Source: Ruegeria halocynthiae
GTDB taxonomy: Bacteria > Pseudomonadota > Alphaproteobacteria > Rhodobacterales > Rhodobacteraceae
NCBI RefSeq assembly: GCF_900106805.1
Contig: NZ_FNNP01000013.1
Span: 1-64,000, forward strand
Direction of reading: 5' to 3'
Length of the DNA stretch: 64,000 nt
Both the position numbers and the translations under genes were made by a program. A model generated the notes under the pieces. That model searched no databases and had not been told where the DNA came from. It saw only the letters and a program-made list of their open reading frames with translations. Shown piece after piece: positions 1 to 9,039 of the stretch. How positions within the stretch are numbered: the stretch's first letter is position 1; every line of letters begins with the position of its first letter.

Positions 1-370
1 CCTAGCAGTGATACACAACTGCAGTATGGCGCATTGCGACGCCGGTTGGAGCAGGAGCTATCCACCCCATCGGGTTCGACGGGCCGCAGTGCAGCATCTG
101 ATGCCCCGAACGGAGGGCAGCTTTGGGCCGTTCCTAAAAACCGAGTGATCAGGAAATAGGGCGACGCTGCAGTGCCGTGAAGCCGATCTTGTAGGGGCCG
201 CAGCGCTCAGCTTTGAAGGCTAAAAAACCGTTAACTTCCAATTTCGCTCCTGAATGGTTCAATTTTCTGAGTATCCAAGAAACCGTTTCTGGGCTTTGAT
301 GCTCAGAAAGTGCTGGAGCGATATTGGAACAGGCACTCTTTGATGTGTCGGCAAAATAGGAGACCCTGAA
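1..370. other. Intergenic region, no gene seen
   Basis: No credible coding sequence is visible. The stretch contains a dispersed repeat at 95-132 (see separate entry) and the leader of the following TPR gene, with an AGGAGA-type ribosome binding site just ahead of its ATG. A gene could end upstream of the window edge without being visible. Confidence 0.6.
95..132 (+). repeat. Dispersed inverted repeat copy A
   Basis: This GC-rich stretch, centred on GATGCCCCGAACGGAGGGCA, recurs almost exactly in reverse complement at 54246-54283. It belongs to a class of short intergenic repeats that seem common in this genome; other intergenic stretches here carry looser relatives rich in CGCTGCG and GGGCCG. 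No function is evident. Confidence 0.7.
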
Positions 371-1648
371 ATGCTAGCCGATCAATACGGATTGCCATTG
401 ACCACCAGCGTGCCTGAGGCGCGAGACGCCTATGTCAGCGGGATTGATCATATCCTTGCGGCAACATTTGGCGCGAGCGACGCTTTTGCCGCCGCTGTCG
501 CGGCCGATCCCGGCTTCGCCCTGGGTCATGTCGGACTTGCACGAGCACGGATGTACGACACCGACATGCCCGGTGCCCAAAAGGCGATGGCGACGGCCCG
601 TGATTGTGCAACGCAGTTGACCCAGCGTGAGGCAGCTCATCTCACCGTCTTCGAACTGCTACTTCAAGGACGCATTTCCGAGACACGACGCGCAGTTCAG
701 GATCACGTTGCAGATTATCCGCGCGATGTGTTGGTCGCGCAGATTTGCACCAACATTTTCGGTTTGATTGGCATGTCTGGCGAACCTGGCCGAGAAAGCC
801 TTCAACTTGCCTATACGACGCAACTGTTCGATGCCCTGGGTGAGGATTGGTGGATCATGAGCGTGCATGGCCAGGCGCTTTGCGAGGTCGGGCAGCTCGA
901 TGAGGCGATGTCCATGATGGAGCGCTCACTTGCCCTGAACAATGTCAATGCGAATGCCTCGCATTTCAAAGCGCATACACTTTACGAACAAGGGGCGGGA
1001 GAGGCTGGTCGCGCCTACCTTGCCGACTGGATTGCGGATTACGATGAACGGTCGGTGTTGCACGGACACCTGAGCTGGCATCGCGCACTGTGGGCCTTAG
1101 AGCAAGAGGATGAGGCCGAACTATGGGGGATATACGGCGACGCGATAGCGCCTGCCGCGTCTCATTCGATGCCTGTAAATGTGCTAACCGACGCAGCAGC
1201 CCTACTGTACCGTGCTGAGATCGCGGGCCTCGACGTGGCGCCTGAGCTTTGGAGCGACCTCAGCGACTACGCATCAAGGTTTTTTCCAAACCCGGGCATG
1301 AGTTTTGCAGATATCCACAGCGCGCTGGCTTATGCCATGGCAGGAGACGGCGATCGTCTCGCGACCCTGGCAGAGACGCAGTCGGGTTTTGCGGCGGATC
1401 TTGTACGCCCGGTTGCCCGGACTTGGGGCGCGATAGCTAGGCAAGACTGGACCGCTGCCCTGCAATATCTGACGCCGACCATGGCGGATCACGCGCGTCT
1501 CGGCGGGAGCAGGGCGCAGCGCGACCTGTTGGAGCTAACTTACTTGAACCTGCTGTTGAAATCGGGCCATGCCGAAGAAGCGCATCGGACAATCATGGCG
1601 CGCCGCCCGGTTTTCAGCCATGCCGCACCCGTCGCCGGGTTTGCTTGA
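371..1648 (+). CDS. Tetratricopeptide repeat protein (TTC38-like)
   Basis: A 425-residue soluble protein with no signal peptide or membrane segment. It is built of helical pairs with TPR-like spacing (for example around residues 165-200, with the segment GQLDEAMSMMERSLAL). Overall organisation, with a family-typical WWI motif near residue 160, resembles TPR-repeat protein 38 homologues of bacteria. Such proteins are scaffolds or have unknown roles. It stands alone: the next gene is on the opposite strand, so there is no operon partner to suggest a function. The start is supported by a purine-rich AGGAGA about 8 bases upstream. Confidence 0.75.
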   Translation: MLADQYGLPLTTSVPEARDAYVSGIDHILAATFGASDAFAAAVAADPGFALGHVGLARARMYDTDMPGAQKAMATARDCATQLTQREAAHLTVFELLLQGRISETRRAVQDHVADYPRDVLVAQICTNIFGLIGMSGEPGRESLQLAYTTQLFDALGEDWWIMSVHGQALCEVGQLDEAMSMMERSLALNNVNANASHFKAHTLYEQGAGEAGRAYLADWIADYDERSVLHGHLSWHRALWALEQEDEAELWGIYGDAIAPAASHSMPVNVLTDAAALLYRAEIAGLDVAPELWSDLSDYASRFFPNPGMSFADIHSALAYAMAGDGDRLATLAETQSGFAADLVRPVARTWGAIARQDWTAALQYLTPTMADHARLGGSRAQRDLLELTYLNLLLKSGHAEEAHRTIMARRPVFSHAAPVAGFA

Positions 1649-1763
1649 CTTGGCAATCTGGAAAACACTTTTGGCCGTCCGGCGCCGATGCGCGGCTACG
1701 TTCTGCGGTTTTCTTGGAAGGCGATGAAAGACCCATATTACCAATCAGTAGCCGTGGGTCATG

Positions 1764-2798
1764 CTATTGCCCTTCGGAGCCGACAGGCATCAACAACAAA
1801 CGCTTCTTGCGGTAAGTCGATGCGGGCATCCCAACATATCGCCGGAAGGCATTTCGGAAACTCGACGGTTCTGTGTATCCAACCTCCTCGGCAATATCGT
1901 CGATTGGCAGATCGGTTGTTTCGAGCATCTGCTTGGCTTCCTCAATTCTAAGCGTCTGGATGTAGTCGACAGGCGTTTGACCCGTGGCCTTTCGGAAACG
2001 CCGCAATAGGCTGCGTTCTGTCAAGCCGCTTCGTGCGGCCATCGCGGCAACTGGTGTCGCAAGGGCGTAGTTATCAGCGGCCCAAACCTGAGCATCAGCA
2101 ACCAATGCATCTTCGGTTTGAGCGCCTGCGGTGAGAGAAGCGTAGTGCAGCTGCCCCTCACTATGCGGCTGCAGCAAGTAGATCTTGGCAATGCGGCGGG
2201 CTTCATCCGCGCCTGCAATCCGCCCAATCAGATAAAGCACCAGATCGCCCCAGGCCGAAGCGCCACCGGCAGTCACAATCCGATGCCCTTCGCCCGCAGG
2301 GATAAGGATACGTTCGCGCCGCATTTTGATTTCGGGGTATTGCCGAGCGAGTAGGTCGCAAAAGCTCCAATGGCTGGTGGCATCGAGCCCATTCAGCATT
2401 CCGGCCTCGGCAAGCAAGTAGGCTCCGGAACAAACCGACGTGATCAACGCGCCATCGTCTTGTGCTTTCCTGAGCCACGGGATGAATTGCGCAAATTCTT
2501 CCGGCGTTCCCGTACCTGGCGCAAAATGAAAGTCAGGAATGATGACAAGATCGGGTACTCCAAAGCTTTCCAACGATCCATCCGGTGTAATGCGTCGTCC
2601 GTTGATGTCGTCATAAGCCGCACCATCAACCGACAGTAATGCGCCGTCAAAAACAGGTGGTCTGGGCGTATTACCATGAAGCATTTCCCAGTCCCGTCCC
2701 ACAGACGCCAAAGCATCAAGAATACAATAGGCTGTCGAAGTTCCGACGCAGGGCATGGTCAGAACCGCTGTGCGGCAGGTGGTTTTCTTATCCAGCAT
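1764..2798 (-). CDS. GlxA-family transcriptional regulator (DJ-1/PfpI + AraC HTH)
   Basis: A 344-residue regulator. Residues about 10-190 form a DJ-1/PfpI-like amidotransferase fold with a nucleophile-elbow Cys in TSVCSGAYLLAEAG. Residues about 230-330 are an AraC-type double helix-turn-helix (SLLRRFRKATGQTP, then the signature IAEEVGYTEPSSFRNAFRR). Proteins of this architecture usually sense small metabolites and activate neighbouring catabolic genes. It is divergent from the homocysteine methyltransferase/monooxygenase operon starting near 2967, so control of that operon across the 2799-2966 interval is the simplest reading. The ligand is unknown. Confidence 0.9.
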   Translation of the reverse strand: MLDKKTTCRTAVLTMPCVGTSTAYCILDALASVGRDWEMLHGNTPRPPVFDGALLSVDGAAYDDINGRRITPDGSLESFGVPDLVIIPDFHFAPGTGTPEEFAQFIPWLRKAQDDGALITSVCSGAYLLAEAGMLNGLDATSHWSFCDLLARQYPEIKMRRERILIPAGEGHRIVTAGGASAWGDLVLYLIGRIAGADEARRIAKIYLLQPHSEGQLHYASLTAGAQTEDALVADAQVWAADNYALATPVAAMAARSGLTERSLLRRFRKATGQTPVDYIQTLRIEEAKQMLETTDLPIDDIAEEVGYTEPSSFRNAFRRYVGMPASTYRKKRLLLMPVGSEGQ

Positions 2799-2966
2799 GG
2801 GTATGTCCGATATTCACCGATTTGGTCATATATCGGCATATCACGACACGATCTCGTCAGGCAATACGGTTGCATTGAATGTGACAGTTCGAGCAAGTGG
2901 AACGCCATCCAGCGTTTTCTCAGATCTGTCCCTTATTGAAACTGAATGACCTGAATGGAGCGTAAT

Positions 2967-3899
2967 ATGACGTCGACAATACTGCCGCATCAATCTGATC
3001 AGCTATTTCTGACAGATGCCGGACTTGAAACCTGGCTTGTATTTGAGAAGGGTTTCGACATGCCCTGCTTTGCGGCCTACCCACTGGCACAGCTGGAAGA
3101 AGGTCGCGCCGCATTCAAGGAGTACTTTGCCCCGATCTTTGAACTGGCCCGCCAAAATGGAACAGGGTTCTTACTGGACACTTATACATGGCGCGCCAAC
3201 CCTGATTGGGGTCAGGAGCTCGGCCACGATTTGGATCATCTGCGGCATGTGAATTGCCAAGCTGTACAGGATGCCAAGGAACTGCGCCGCACGTTGGGCC
3301 ACGGGTTGAATGTCCTTGTCAATGGCATCATTGGTCCACGTGGCGATGGTTATGATCCAAAATCCATCATGACCATCGAGGAAGCGCAGGCTTACCATGG
3401 TTTTCAGGTTGGGGTCCTTGCTCACGCAGGCGTCGACATGATCAGCGCGCTGACACTCACTAACGTGCCAGAGGCAGTTGGTGTCGCCAATGCCGTCGCA
3501 GAGTTGGGTGTGCCTTGCGTTATCAGCTTTACGGTTGAAACCGATGGGCGGCTTCCTACAGGCGAGATGCTGCAAGACGCCATCACACAGGTTGATACCG
3601 CGGCCACAACAAAGCCCGCATATTACATGGTCAACTGCGCCCACCCCGATCACTTTCGCACCATGATCCCTGAGGGTTCCGATTGGGCGCAGCGTATCGG
3701 AGGCGTGCGTGCAAATGCTTCGCGCATGTCACATGCAGAACTTGATTGCTGTGAAACGCTAGACGATGGCGATCCGGTCGAATTGGGCGCGCAATACGCG
3801 CAGCTGAGGCAATTGCTTCCAGGCATGCGTGTTGTCGGTGGATGCTGTGGGACAGATCACAGGCATCTGGCCCAGATCTGTGCCGCATTGACCCGTTGA
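2967..3899 (+). CDS. Homocysteine S-methyltransferase family protein
   Basis: About 310 residues, a Zn-dependent TIM-barrel methyltransferase of the BHMT/MmuM type. The C-terminal VVGGCCGTD motif and the upstream Cys in VNCAHPDH supply the three expected zinc thiolates. Family members move a methyl group from a sulfonium or betaine donor to homocysteine; the donor cannot be deduced. An ATG at 2955 is also possible, but 2967 has GGAG six bases upstream. It is the first gene of a probable operon with a flavin monooxygenase (gap 49 bases) and is divergent from a GlxA regulator. Confidence 0.85.
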   Translation: MTSTILPHQSDQLFLTDAGLETWLVFEKGFDMPCFAAYPLAQLEEGRAAFKEYFAPIFELARQNGTGFLLDTYTWRANPDWGQELGHDLDHLRHVNCQAVQDAKELRRTLGHGLNVLVNGIIGPRGDGYDPKSIMTIEEAQAYHGFQVGVLAHAGVDMISALTLTNVPEAVGVANAVAELGVPCVISFTVETDGRLPTGEMLQDAITQVDTAATTKPAYYMVNCAHPDHFRTMIPEGSDWAQRIGGVRANASRMSHAELDCCETLDDGDPVELGAQYAQLRQLLPGMRVVGGCCGTDHRHLAQICAALTR

Positions 3900-3948
3900 T
3901 ATCAGCCTCGAATGGGCTGCTAAACGCGCCCTTTTTTGGAGATTAAAG

Positions 3949-5169
3949 ATGACACATTCTCATTCAACAACCGCCATCGTTATCGGAGCTGGACTGTCCG
4001 GTCTGGCAGCTGCCACTGAATTGCGTGACCGCAAAATACCCGTCACGATTCTGGAGGCCTCTGACCGGGTTGCCGACCCGTGGCGTGCGCGCCATCCGAA
4101 GTTGCGGCTGAACATTCACCGCCATTTTGCCCGGCTCCCAGGTCACCATGAACCTCGCCATCCCGGCACGTATTTGCCCCGGGATGCGGTCGTTGATTAT
4201 CTCAGCGAATATGCGGCTGGATTGGCGTCCGATATCCAATTTGAAACCTGCGTCCAGTCGGTGCACCGTCTTGTAGGTGGTTGGCAGGTTGGGACCAACA
4301 AGGGCACATATACCTGCGCTCATCTGATAGTTGCAACCGGGCGCGAAAAAGAGCCCGACATGCCCATCTGGCCTGGCCTAGATGAGTTTGGCGGTAAGGT
4401 TATTCACGCCGCTGATTTCGAAGAACCATCCAGTTATGACGGCAAAAAGGTGCTTGTCGTGGGCGCCGGAAACTCCGGCTCGGATGTGTTGAACCACTTG
4501 TCGCGGGCCAATCCTGCACAGGTTTGGATCTCTGTCCGGAACGGGCCTTCGATCCTGCCAACGCGGATATTTGGATATCCGATGCACAGAATGGCCAGGT
4601 TGTTTTCCCGCACCCCCAAATGGGCTCTCGATCCGCTGATGGCAGGGATGCAATGGATGAATTTTGGCAACTTGCGCCGCCATGGATTGCCCCGACATCG
4701 CAAAGGCGGCGGATCACGCCTGATCAATGATGGGGTGACGCCCGCACTGGATGACGGGTTTGTCAAAGCGTTGAAAATGGGTCGTTTCGAGGTCGTGGGT
4801 CAGGCTGTCGGCTTCTCACCCTACACTGTTGAACTGGCAGACGGCCACAAAGTCGATCCTGACGTGGTGATCTGTGCAACGGGCTACCAGACGGGTCTGG
4901 AGGACCTGTTTGGACATCTTGGCGCATTGGACAAGCGTGGGTATCCGCTGTGCCCGGCGGGTCAAAAGGACAACCGAAATCCGGGCCTTTGGTTCACAGG
5001 GTTCGGTGTGTCATTCGAAGGCTTCTTCTATGCCGCCGGTGTCAGTGCAACTCGCCTTGCGACCAGCATTTCGGCGCAAAACTCGCAGCTGTCGAATGAG
5101 AGACGGACAACGCGTGCGGCACAGCTTGATCCCCCTCAATCGCTTACTCTGAAAGGAACTCTTCAATGA
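3949..5169 (+). CDS. Flavin-containing monooxygenase (NAD(P)/FAD-dependent)
   Basis: 406 residues with two Rossmann dinucleotide motifs: FAD-binding VIGAGLSGLAAATEL at the N-terminus and NAD(P)-binding VVGAGNSGSD near residue 170. The region before the second motif (FGGKVIHAADF) fits the FxGxxxHxxxF/Y fingerprint of class B flavoprotein monooxygenases, and a late ATGYQTGL segment fits the family. Such enzymes oxygenate soft N or S atoms or carry out Baeyer-Villiger reactions. A good ribosome site (GGAGATT) precedes the ATG. The stop overlaps the start of the DUF1127 gene by 4 bases. The pairing with a methyltransferase suggests N- or S-methyl compound metabolism, but this is inference. Confidence 0.88.
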   Translation: MTHSHSTTAIVIGAGLSGLAAATELRDRKIPVTILEASDRVADPWRARHPKLRLNIHRHFARLPGHHEPRHPGTYLPRDAVVDYLSEYAAGLASDIQFETCVQSVHRLVGGWQVGTNKGTYTCAHLIVATGREKEPDMPIWPGLDEFGGKVIHAADFEEPSSYDGKKVLVVGAGNSGSDVLNHLSRANPAQVWISVRNGPSILPTRIFGYPMHRMARLFSRTPKWALDPLMAGMQWMNFGNLRRHGLPRHRKGGGSRLINDGVTPALDDGFVKALKMGRFEVVGQAVGFSPYTVELADGHKVDPDVVICATGYQTGLEDLFGHLGALDKRGYPLCPAGQKDNRNPGLWFTGFGVSFEGFFYAAGVSATRLATSISAQNSQLSNERRTTRAAQLDPPQSLTLKGTLQ

Positions 5170-5378
5170 CCATGATGGATCAACCCAAGGGGCTGAGTGG
5201 CAGACGTCGCGCAAGGATGAACGTCGCCAAATTCTTTAACTGGTGGCGGGCACGCCAAAGGAACAAACGTGACCTGCGAAAACTGGCGCAATTGCCCACC
5301 GATCTCTTGCGGGACGTTGGCCTCGAACATCTGCGCGACTTGAAATCGGACACTGCAGACCATCACCGCATGTTTTGA
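5166..5378 (+). CDS. DUF1127 small Arg-rich protein
   Basis: 70 residues, basic. The second half carries the DUF1127 signature: WWRARQRNKRDLRKLAQLP, then DLLRDVGLEHL. Small DUF1127 proteins are common in alphaproteobacteria; some bind RNA or affect phosphate and carbon physiology. Its ATG overlaps the monooxygenase stop by 4 bases (ATGA), so it is translationally coupled, an unusual placement for this family inside a catabolic operon. Confidence 0.85.
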   Translation: MTMMDQPKGLSGRRRARMNVAKFFNWWRARQRNKRDLRKLAQLPTDLLRDVGLEHLRDLKSDTADHHRMF

Positions 5379-5421
5379 GACGCGCGCAATTTTCGAAATC
5401 TATTGATCAAAGGAAAGTAAA

Positions 5422-6966
5422 ATGTCCGTTTTCAAGACAGGGAAACTAGCCGAGATGGCAGGAAGGACGGGTTCACTGGCTTCCTTGCGCGCGCGGGTTC
5501 TACGTGCTGCAACCGGATCGGCTCTCTTGATTGTTGGCACTTTGGACTCGGTGCATGCCCAACCGGAAAGCGGACTATCGTCCCTTTTGCCTTCAGCCTT
5601 AGAGGACAGTGACTTTCTGCATGACGGCAAGCCGAAAGCAGAGCTGGTCGAGTTGGGGCGGAATCTGTTTTTTGATCCGATCCTGTCAGGTAATCGCAAT
5701 ATTTCTTGTGGCACCTGTCATGACCCGGCACGCGGCACCAGCGATGAGGTCGCTCTGTCGATTGGCGAAGGGGGAACAGGTTTCGGCGATAAGCGTCGGA
5801 CTGCAGACGGGGTTACCGAACGCATCCCACGCAACGCGCAGGCTCTATGGAACATTGGCGCAAAGGAATATCGTTCGATGTTCCATGACGGGCGGGTAGA
5901 ACCTGACCCGCTTGCAACATTTGACAGCGGGTTCTGGAGCCCGGCTCGCGAACATCTGCCCGTTGGTCTGGACAGCGTATTGGCCGCGCAGGCGATGTTT
6001 CCGGTGCTCTCGGCCTCAGAAATGGCCGGGCAAAAGGGTGAGAATCCGGTCGCCACCGCCGTTGCAGAAGATCGCATAACAGACGCCTGGAATTTGCTAG
6101 CCGAACGGTTGGCCGACCAGCCGCAATATCGCACCCTGTTTCGCGCGGCTATTCCCGAAGATAATGAAGTCACAATGGTGCAGGCCGCAAACGCACTGGC
6201 TGCGTTTCAGTCGGTGGCTTTTCGCTCCAACCAAACCGCGTTTGATCAATTCATCGCAGGCGATCACACAGCCCTTTCTCACGCAGCACGCAAAGGTGCG
6301 GATCTGTTTTATGGCAAAGCTGGCTGCGCAGACTGCCATTCCGGTGCATTGCTGACGGATCACGATTTCCATGCCATTGCCGTTCCTCAAATTGGCCCGG
6401 GCAAGGGGCATGGTGGGGATACGAGCTATTGGCGCGCATCGGGTTTTGGTTTGCACACAGAGGACGAAGGGCGCTACCGCGTCACCTTTGAAATGGACGA
6501 TTTATTTGCATTCCGCACGCCCAGCCTTCGCAATGTCTCGCTGACAGGCCCCTGGGGGCATGACGGTGCATTTGATGATCTGGAGGCGATGGTGCGCCAC
6601 CATTTGGACAGTGTCGCTTCTCTTGAAGCTTTTGATGCTGATACCGTGTCGTTACGGGAGCTTGACCAGATCATCGAGAAAACTGGAGATGGATCAGAGT
6701 TGATCTTTCGTCCACTTAATCCCGAGCGTCGTTCTGCATTTGACTTGCGCGACCGCTGGGTGCACGGCGCAGCTGAGTTGCGGGAGCGGATTGCGAACGC
6801 AAACACGCTGGCACCGGTGCAGCTGGAAGAGCCCGAAATCGCTGAGCTTATGGCCTTCCTGGATTCTTTGACGGACCCGACCGCCAAGGATCGTTCCGCG
6901 CTCATTCCCCAAGCTGTTCCGTCGGGTTTGGAACCGCAGCCAACACCGCTCGAGCCCGACGGCTAG
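5422..6966 (+). CDS. Di-haem cytochrome c peroxidase/MauG family protein
   Basis: 514 residues, exported. An N-terminal hydrophobic segment (about residues 27-44, ending near VHAQ) is a signal sequence after an unusually long basic n-region. There are two c-type haem sites: CGTCH around residue 97 and CADCH around residue 300, as in bacterial cytochrome c peroxidases and MauG/MbnH enzymes. The segment FRTPSLRNVSLTGPWGHDG is the conserved C-terminal haem-domain motif. Which sixth ligand is used at the high-potential haem, and hence peroxidase versus MauG-type chemistry, cannot be settled by eye. The next gene encodes an exported Trp-containing protein that could be its partner. A good site (AAAGGAAAG) precedes the ATG. 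Confidence 0.9.
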   Translation: MSVFKTGKLAEMAGRTGSLASLRARVLRAATGSALLIVGTLDSVHAQPESGLSSLLPSALEDSDFLHDGKPKAELVELGRNLFFDPILSGNRNISCGTCHDPARGTSDEVALSIGEGGTGFGDKRRTADGVTERIPRNAQALWNIGAKEYRSMFHDGRVEPDPLATFDSGFWSPAREHLPVGLDSVLAAQAMFPVLSASEMAGQKGENPVATAVAEDRITDAWNLLAERLADQPQYRTLFRAAIPEDNEVTMVQAANALAAFQSVAFRSNQTAFDQFIAGDHTALSHAARKGADLFYGKAGCADCHSGALLTDHDFHAIAVPQIGPGKGHGGDTSYWRASGFGLHTEDEGRYRVTFEMDDLFAFRTPSLRNVSLTGPWGHDGAFDDLEAMVRHHLDSVASLEAFDADTVSLRELDQIIEKTGDGSELIFRPLNPERRSAFDLRDRWVHGAAELRERIANANTLAPVQLEEPEIAELMAFLDSLTDPTAKDRSALIPQAVPSGLEPQPTPLEPDG

Positions 6967-7072
6967 CGCCTTAGAACCTGCGCCGCATGAAACCAATTAT
7001 CAGAATTCCGGCTCTGCATCGGGGCCGGTTCCCCGGGCACATATGCCCAAATCTAACCAAAGGACCAATGAC

Positions 7073-7795
7073 ATGAGACCCTTTCTATTGACCAGTGTTG
7101 CCGTTCTGGCCGTGACCATGGCAACTCAATCGAACGCCCAGGATGATATCAAAGTCAGCTATGACGCCGCAGAAAGCATGTCGCTGACGTTCATCTTCCA
7201 CATTGACGACGGCATGGCCGAGCAGGATGTTTTTTATGAAAGGGTCCCCGGCTCGGGTGAGGTGTTCCGCCCCACAGCTGCGACCCGTGACATGGATGTT
7301 CCGCTCTATGCGCCGGGTATTGAGGTAAAGCACAACTTTTTGGACACAACCGATACCGGCCCCTATCCAAAGGGTCGACCGCTTGGCCTCACGCTCGGCG
7401 ATTGGTTCGCGGCAAAGGGGAGCGGGACATACACCTGTAGCAATGGGGTTGGAACCGTTGATCTGGCCTTTGAAAACCTCGTGCCCGGTGGAGTCTACAC
7501 TATCTGGCATGATTTCATGGTGTGGCCACCGACCGACCCGTTCATCGGAACATATGACCTGCCCTTTGGCGCGCGTGATGGGTCAGAGAATACCTTTGTC
7601 GCGAACGGTGACGGATCAGCTGATTTTGAGCGCACCATTTCGCCTTGCCTGCAATTGAGCGGAGAGCACCTGGCTGCTGATCTGGGGTTGGCTTGGCATT
7701 CTGATGGTCAGACCTATGGCCCACTTCCCGGAGAGTTTTCAACCGTTACACATGTTCAAATGTATGTGGCGCTGCCCGAACGCACTAGCCTGTGA
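7073..7795 (+). CDS. Secreted conserved hypothetical protein, possible MauG-like partner
   Basis: About 240 residues with a clear Sec signal peptide (MRPFLLTSVAVLAVTMATQS, cleavage near SNAQ). The mature part looks like a beta-rich secreted domain with two Cys that could pair (TYTCSNG and ISPCLQL) and several conserved-looking Trp residues (LGDWF, YTIWHDFMVWPP, LAWHSDG). I do not recognise a named family. The start at 7073 is preferred over 7043 because AAAGGA lies about 9 bases ahead of it and the signal peptide begins there. It follows the di-haem gene on the same strand by 106 bases. Confidence 0.75.
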   Translation: MRPFLLTSVAVLAVTMATQSNAQDDIKVSYDAAESMSLTFIFHIDDGMAEQDVFYERVPGSGEVFRPTAATRDMDVPLYAPGIEVKHNFLDTTDTGPYPKGRPLGLTLGDWFAAKGSGTYTCSNGVGTVDLAFENLVPGGVYTIWHDFMVWPPTDPFIGTYDLPFGARDGSENTFVANGDGSADFERTISPCLQLSGEHLAADLGLAWHSDGQTYGPLPGEFSTVTHVQMYVALPERTSL

Positions 7796-8041
7796 GGTCA
7801 AGGATTGGGCAGGTCTCGTACTTGCCCAAACCCAACCAAGCACGAGAGTTCTCGCCATGTTAACAGACCCCAGAACCGTCGCGTCTTGTCCGCCCAACTT
7901 CGTTTAGAACGCGATAATAGAGTTTGGCACTTGGCAAATCCGGGTCCTGGCCGTGCAGATTGCGCGTCGATTGAAAAAGAGGTGCTTTGGCATTGGCAAC
8001 GCGGCTTTCAACATTATCACCAACCAAAGAAAGACCTTGCT

Positions 8042-8440
8042 ATGAAAATTATTCGCATAAACCAAGATGATAATTTCGGATCGCGGTTTTCAGATCATCA
8101 CTGGACGCTTGAGGAGGGTCGTTACACACCGCCATCACCGGCGGGATACACAACCACTTCTCAATTGAACGCTGAGGGGGTGCTGATGATGCATCATCCC
8201 GCTGGTTACATTGACGACTGGCACACCGCGCCTGCAATTGTTCTCGGAACCGTCCTTCGGGGTGCAGTTCGCATTCAGACAACCGATATGGATACACGGG
8301 TTTTGCAAGCAGGGGATCAGTTTCTGGCCTGTGACCTAAATGGCAAGGGGCACCGCATGTTTGAGGTGAACGATGGACCCTACGACCTTGCCCTTGTTGT
8401 ACTGAAAGAACCACCGACTGAAGAAGCGTTTGTTCAATGA
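8042..8440 (+). CDS. Cupin-like small protein
   Basis: 132 residues. The segment around APAIVLGTVLRGAVRIQTTD followed by TRVLQAGDQFLACDL has the pattern of the second half of a cupin barrel, and a His-Met pair (MMHHPAGY) lies before it. It is probably a small metabolite-binding or sensing protein. A longer reading from 7805 lacks a ribosome site, whereas AAGAAAG precedes 8042. Its last codons overlap the following GST gene by 4 bases, so the two are coupled. Confidence 0.7.
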   Translation: MKIIRINQDDNFGSRFSDHHWTLEEGRYTPPSPAGYTTTSQLNAEGVLMMHHPAGYIDDWHTAPAIVLGTVLRGAVRIQTTDMDTRVLQAGDQFLACDLNGKGHRMFEVNDGPYDLALVVLKEPPTEEAFVQ

Positions 8441-9039
8441 GGCTGTACTACTTCCCCGACGCGTGTTCGCTGGTCATCAACATTGTACTGCGAGCGGCAA
8501 AAATGCGGTTTGAACTGATCGAGGTCGACTATGTCACGCGCCAGTTGCGTGACGGCTCAGATTATAGCCGGATCAATCCAATGGCTTATGTTCCGGCATT
8601 ACAATTGAGTGACGGAAGATGTCTGACAGAAGTCATCGCTATCATTGATTGGATCGATTTTGTTGCACCCGAGGCGGGCCTGCTGGGTGCACAGGGGACG
8701 CACAAGCGGCAAGAGGCCATGATTTGGTTGGCTTATGTGGGGACCGAAATCCACAAGAGCTTCAGCCCTTTGTTTCGGCCTGGAACACCGCAGGAGTTCC
8801 TGGCACCAGGACAACGCCACTTGGAAATTCGATTATCCATGGCCGAACAAAAATTGTCTGAGCAAAGTTCTCTGTGCGCCGATACGCATACGGCTGCGGA
8901 TTATTACTTGTATGTCATGTCTCGGTGGATGGGTGACTCTGGTCTATGCGCTCGGGACTGGCCGGCCATTCAGGCTCATGCAACGCGGATCGAGTCGCTT
9001 GGATTCGTCCAGGACGCGCTGGCTTCAGACATCCGTTAA
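8437..9039 (+). CDS. Glutathione S-transferase family protein
   Basis: 200 residues. The N-terminal thioredoxin fold begins MRLYYFPDACSLV and continues to the cis-Pro segment NPMAYVPALQL and the Glu-containing LTEVIAI motif that normally contacts the glutathione gamma-glutamyl group; the rest is an all-helical C-terminal domain. Length is typical of bacterial beta-class GSTs. It overlaps the cupin-like gene by 4 bases and closes the 2967-9039 gene set, consistent with detoxifying a reactive product of the upstream oxygenase. Confidence 0.85.
   Translation: MRLYYFPDACSLVINIVLRAAKMRFELIEVDYVTRQLRDGSDYSRINPMAYVPALQLSDGRCLTEVIAIIDWIDFVAPEAGLLGAQGTHKRQEAMIWLAYVGTEIHKSFSPLFRPGTPQEFLAPGQRHLEIRLSMAEQKLSEQSSLCADTHTAADYYLYVMSRWMGDSGLCARDWPAIQAHATRIESLGFVQDALASDIR

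Noticed and set aside
7805..8041. N-terminal extension of the cupin-like protein
   Set aside because: The added residues are Arg/His-rich and lack family similarity, while a good ribosome site sits before 8042.
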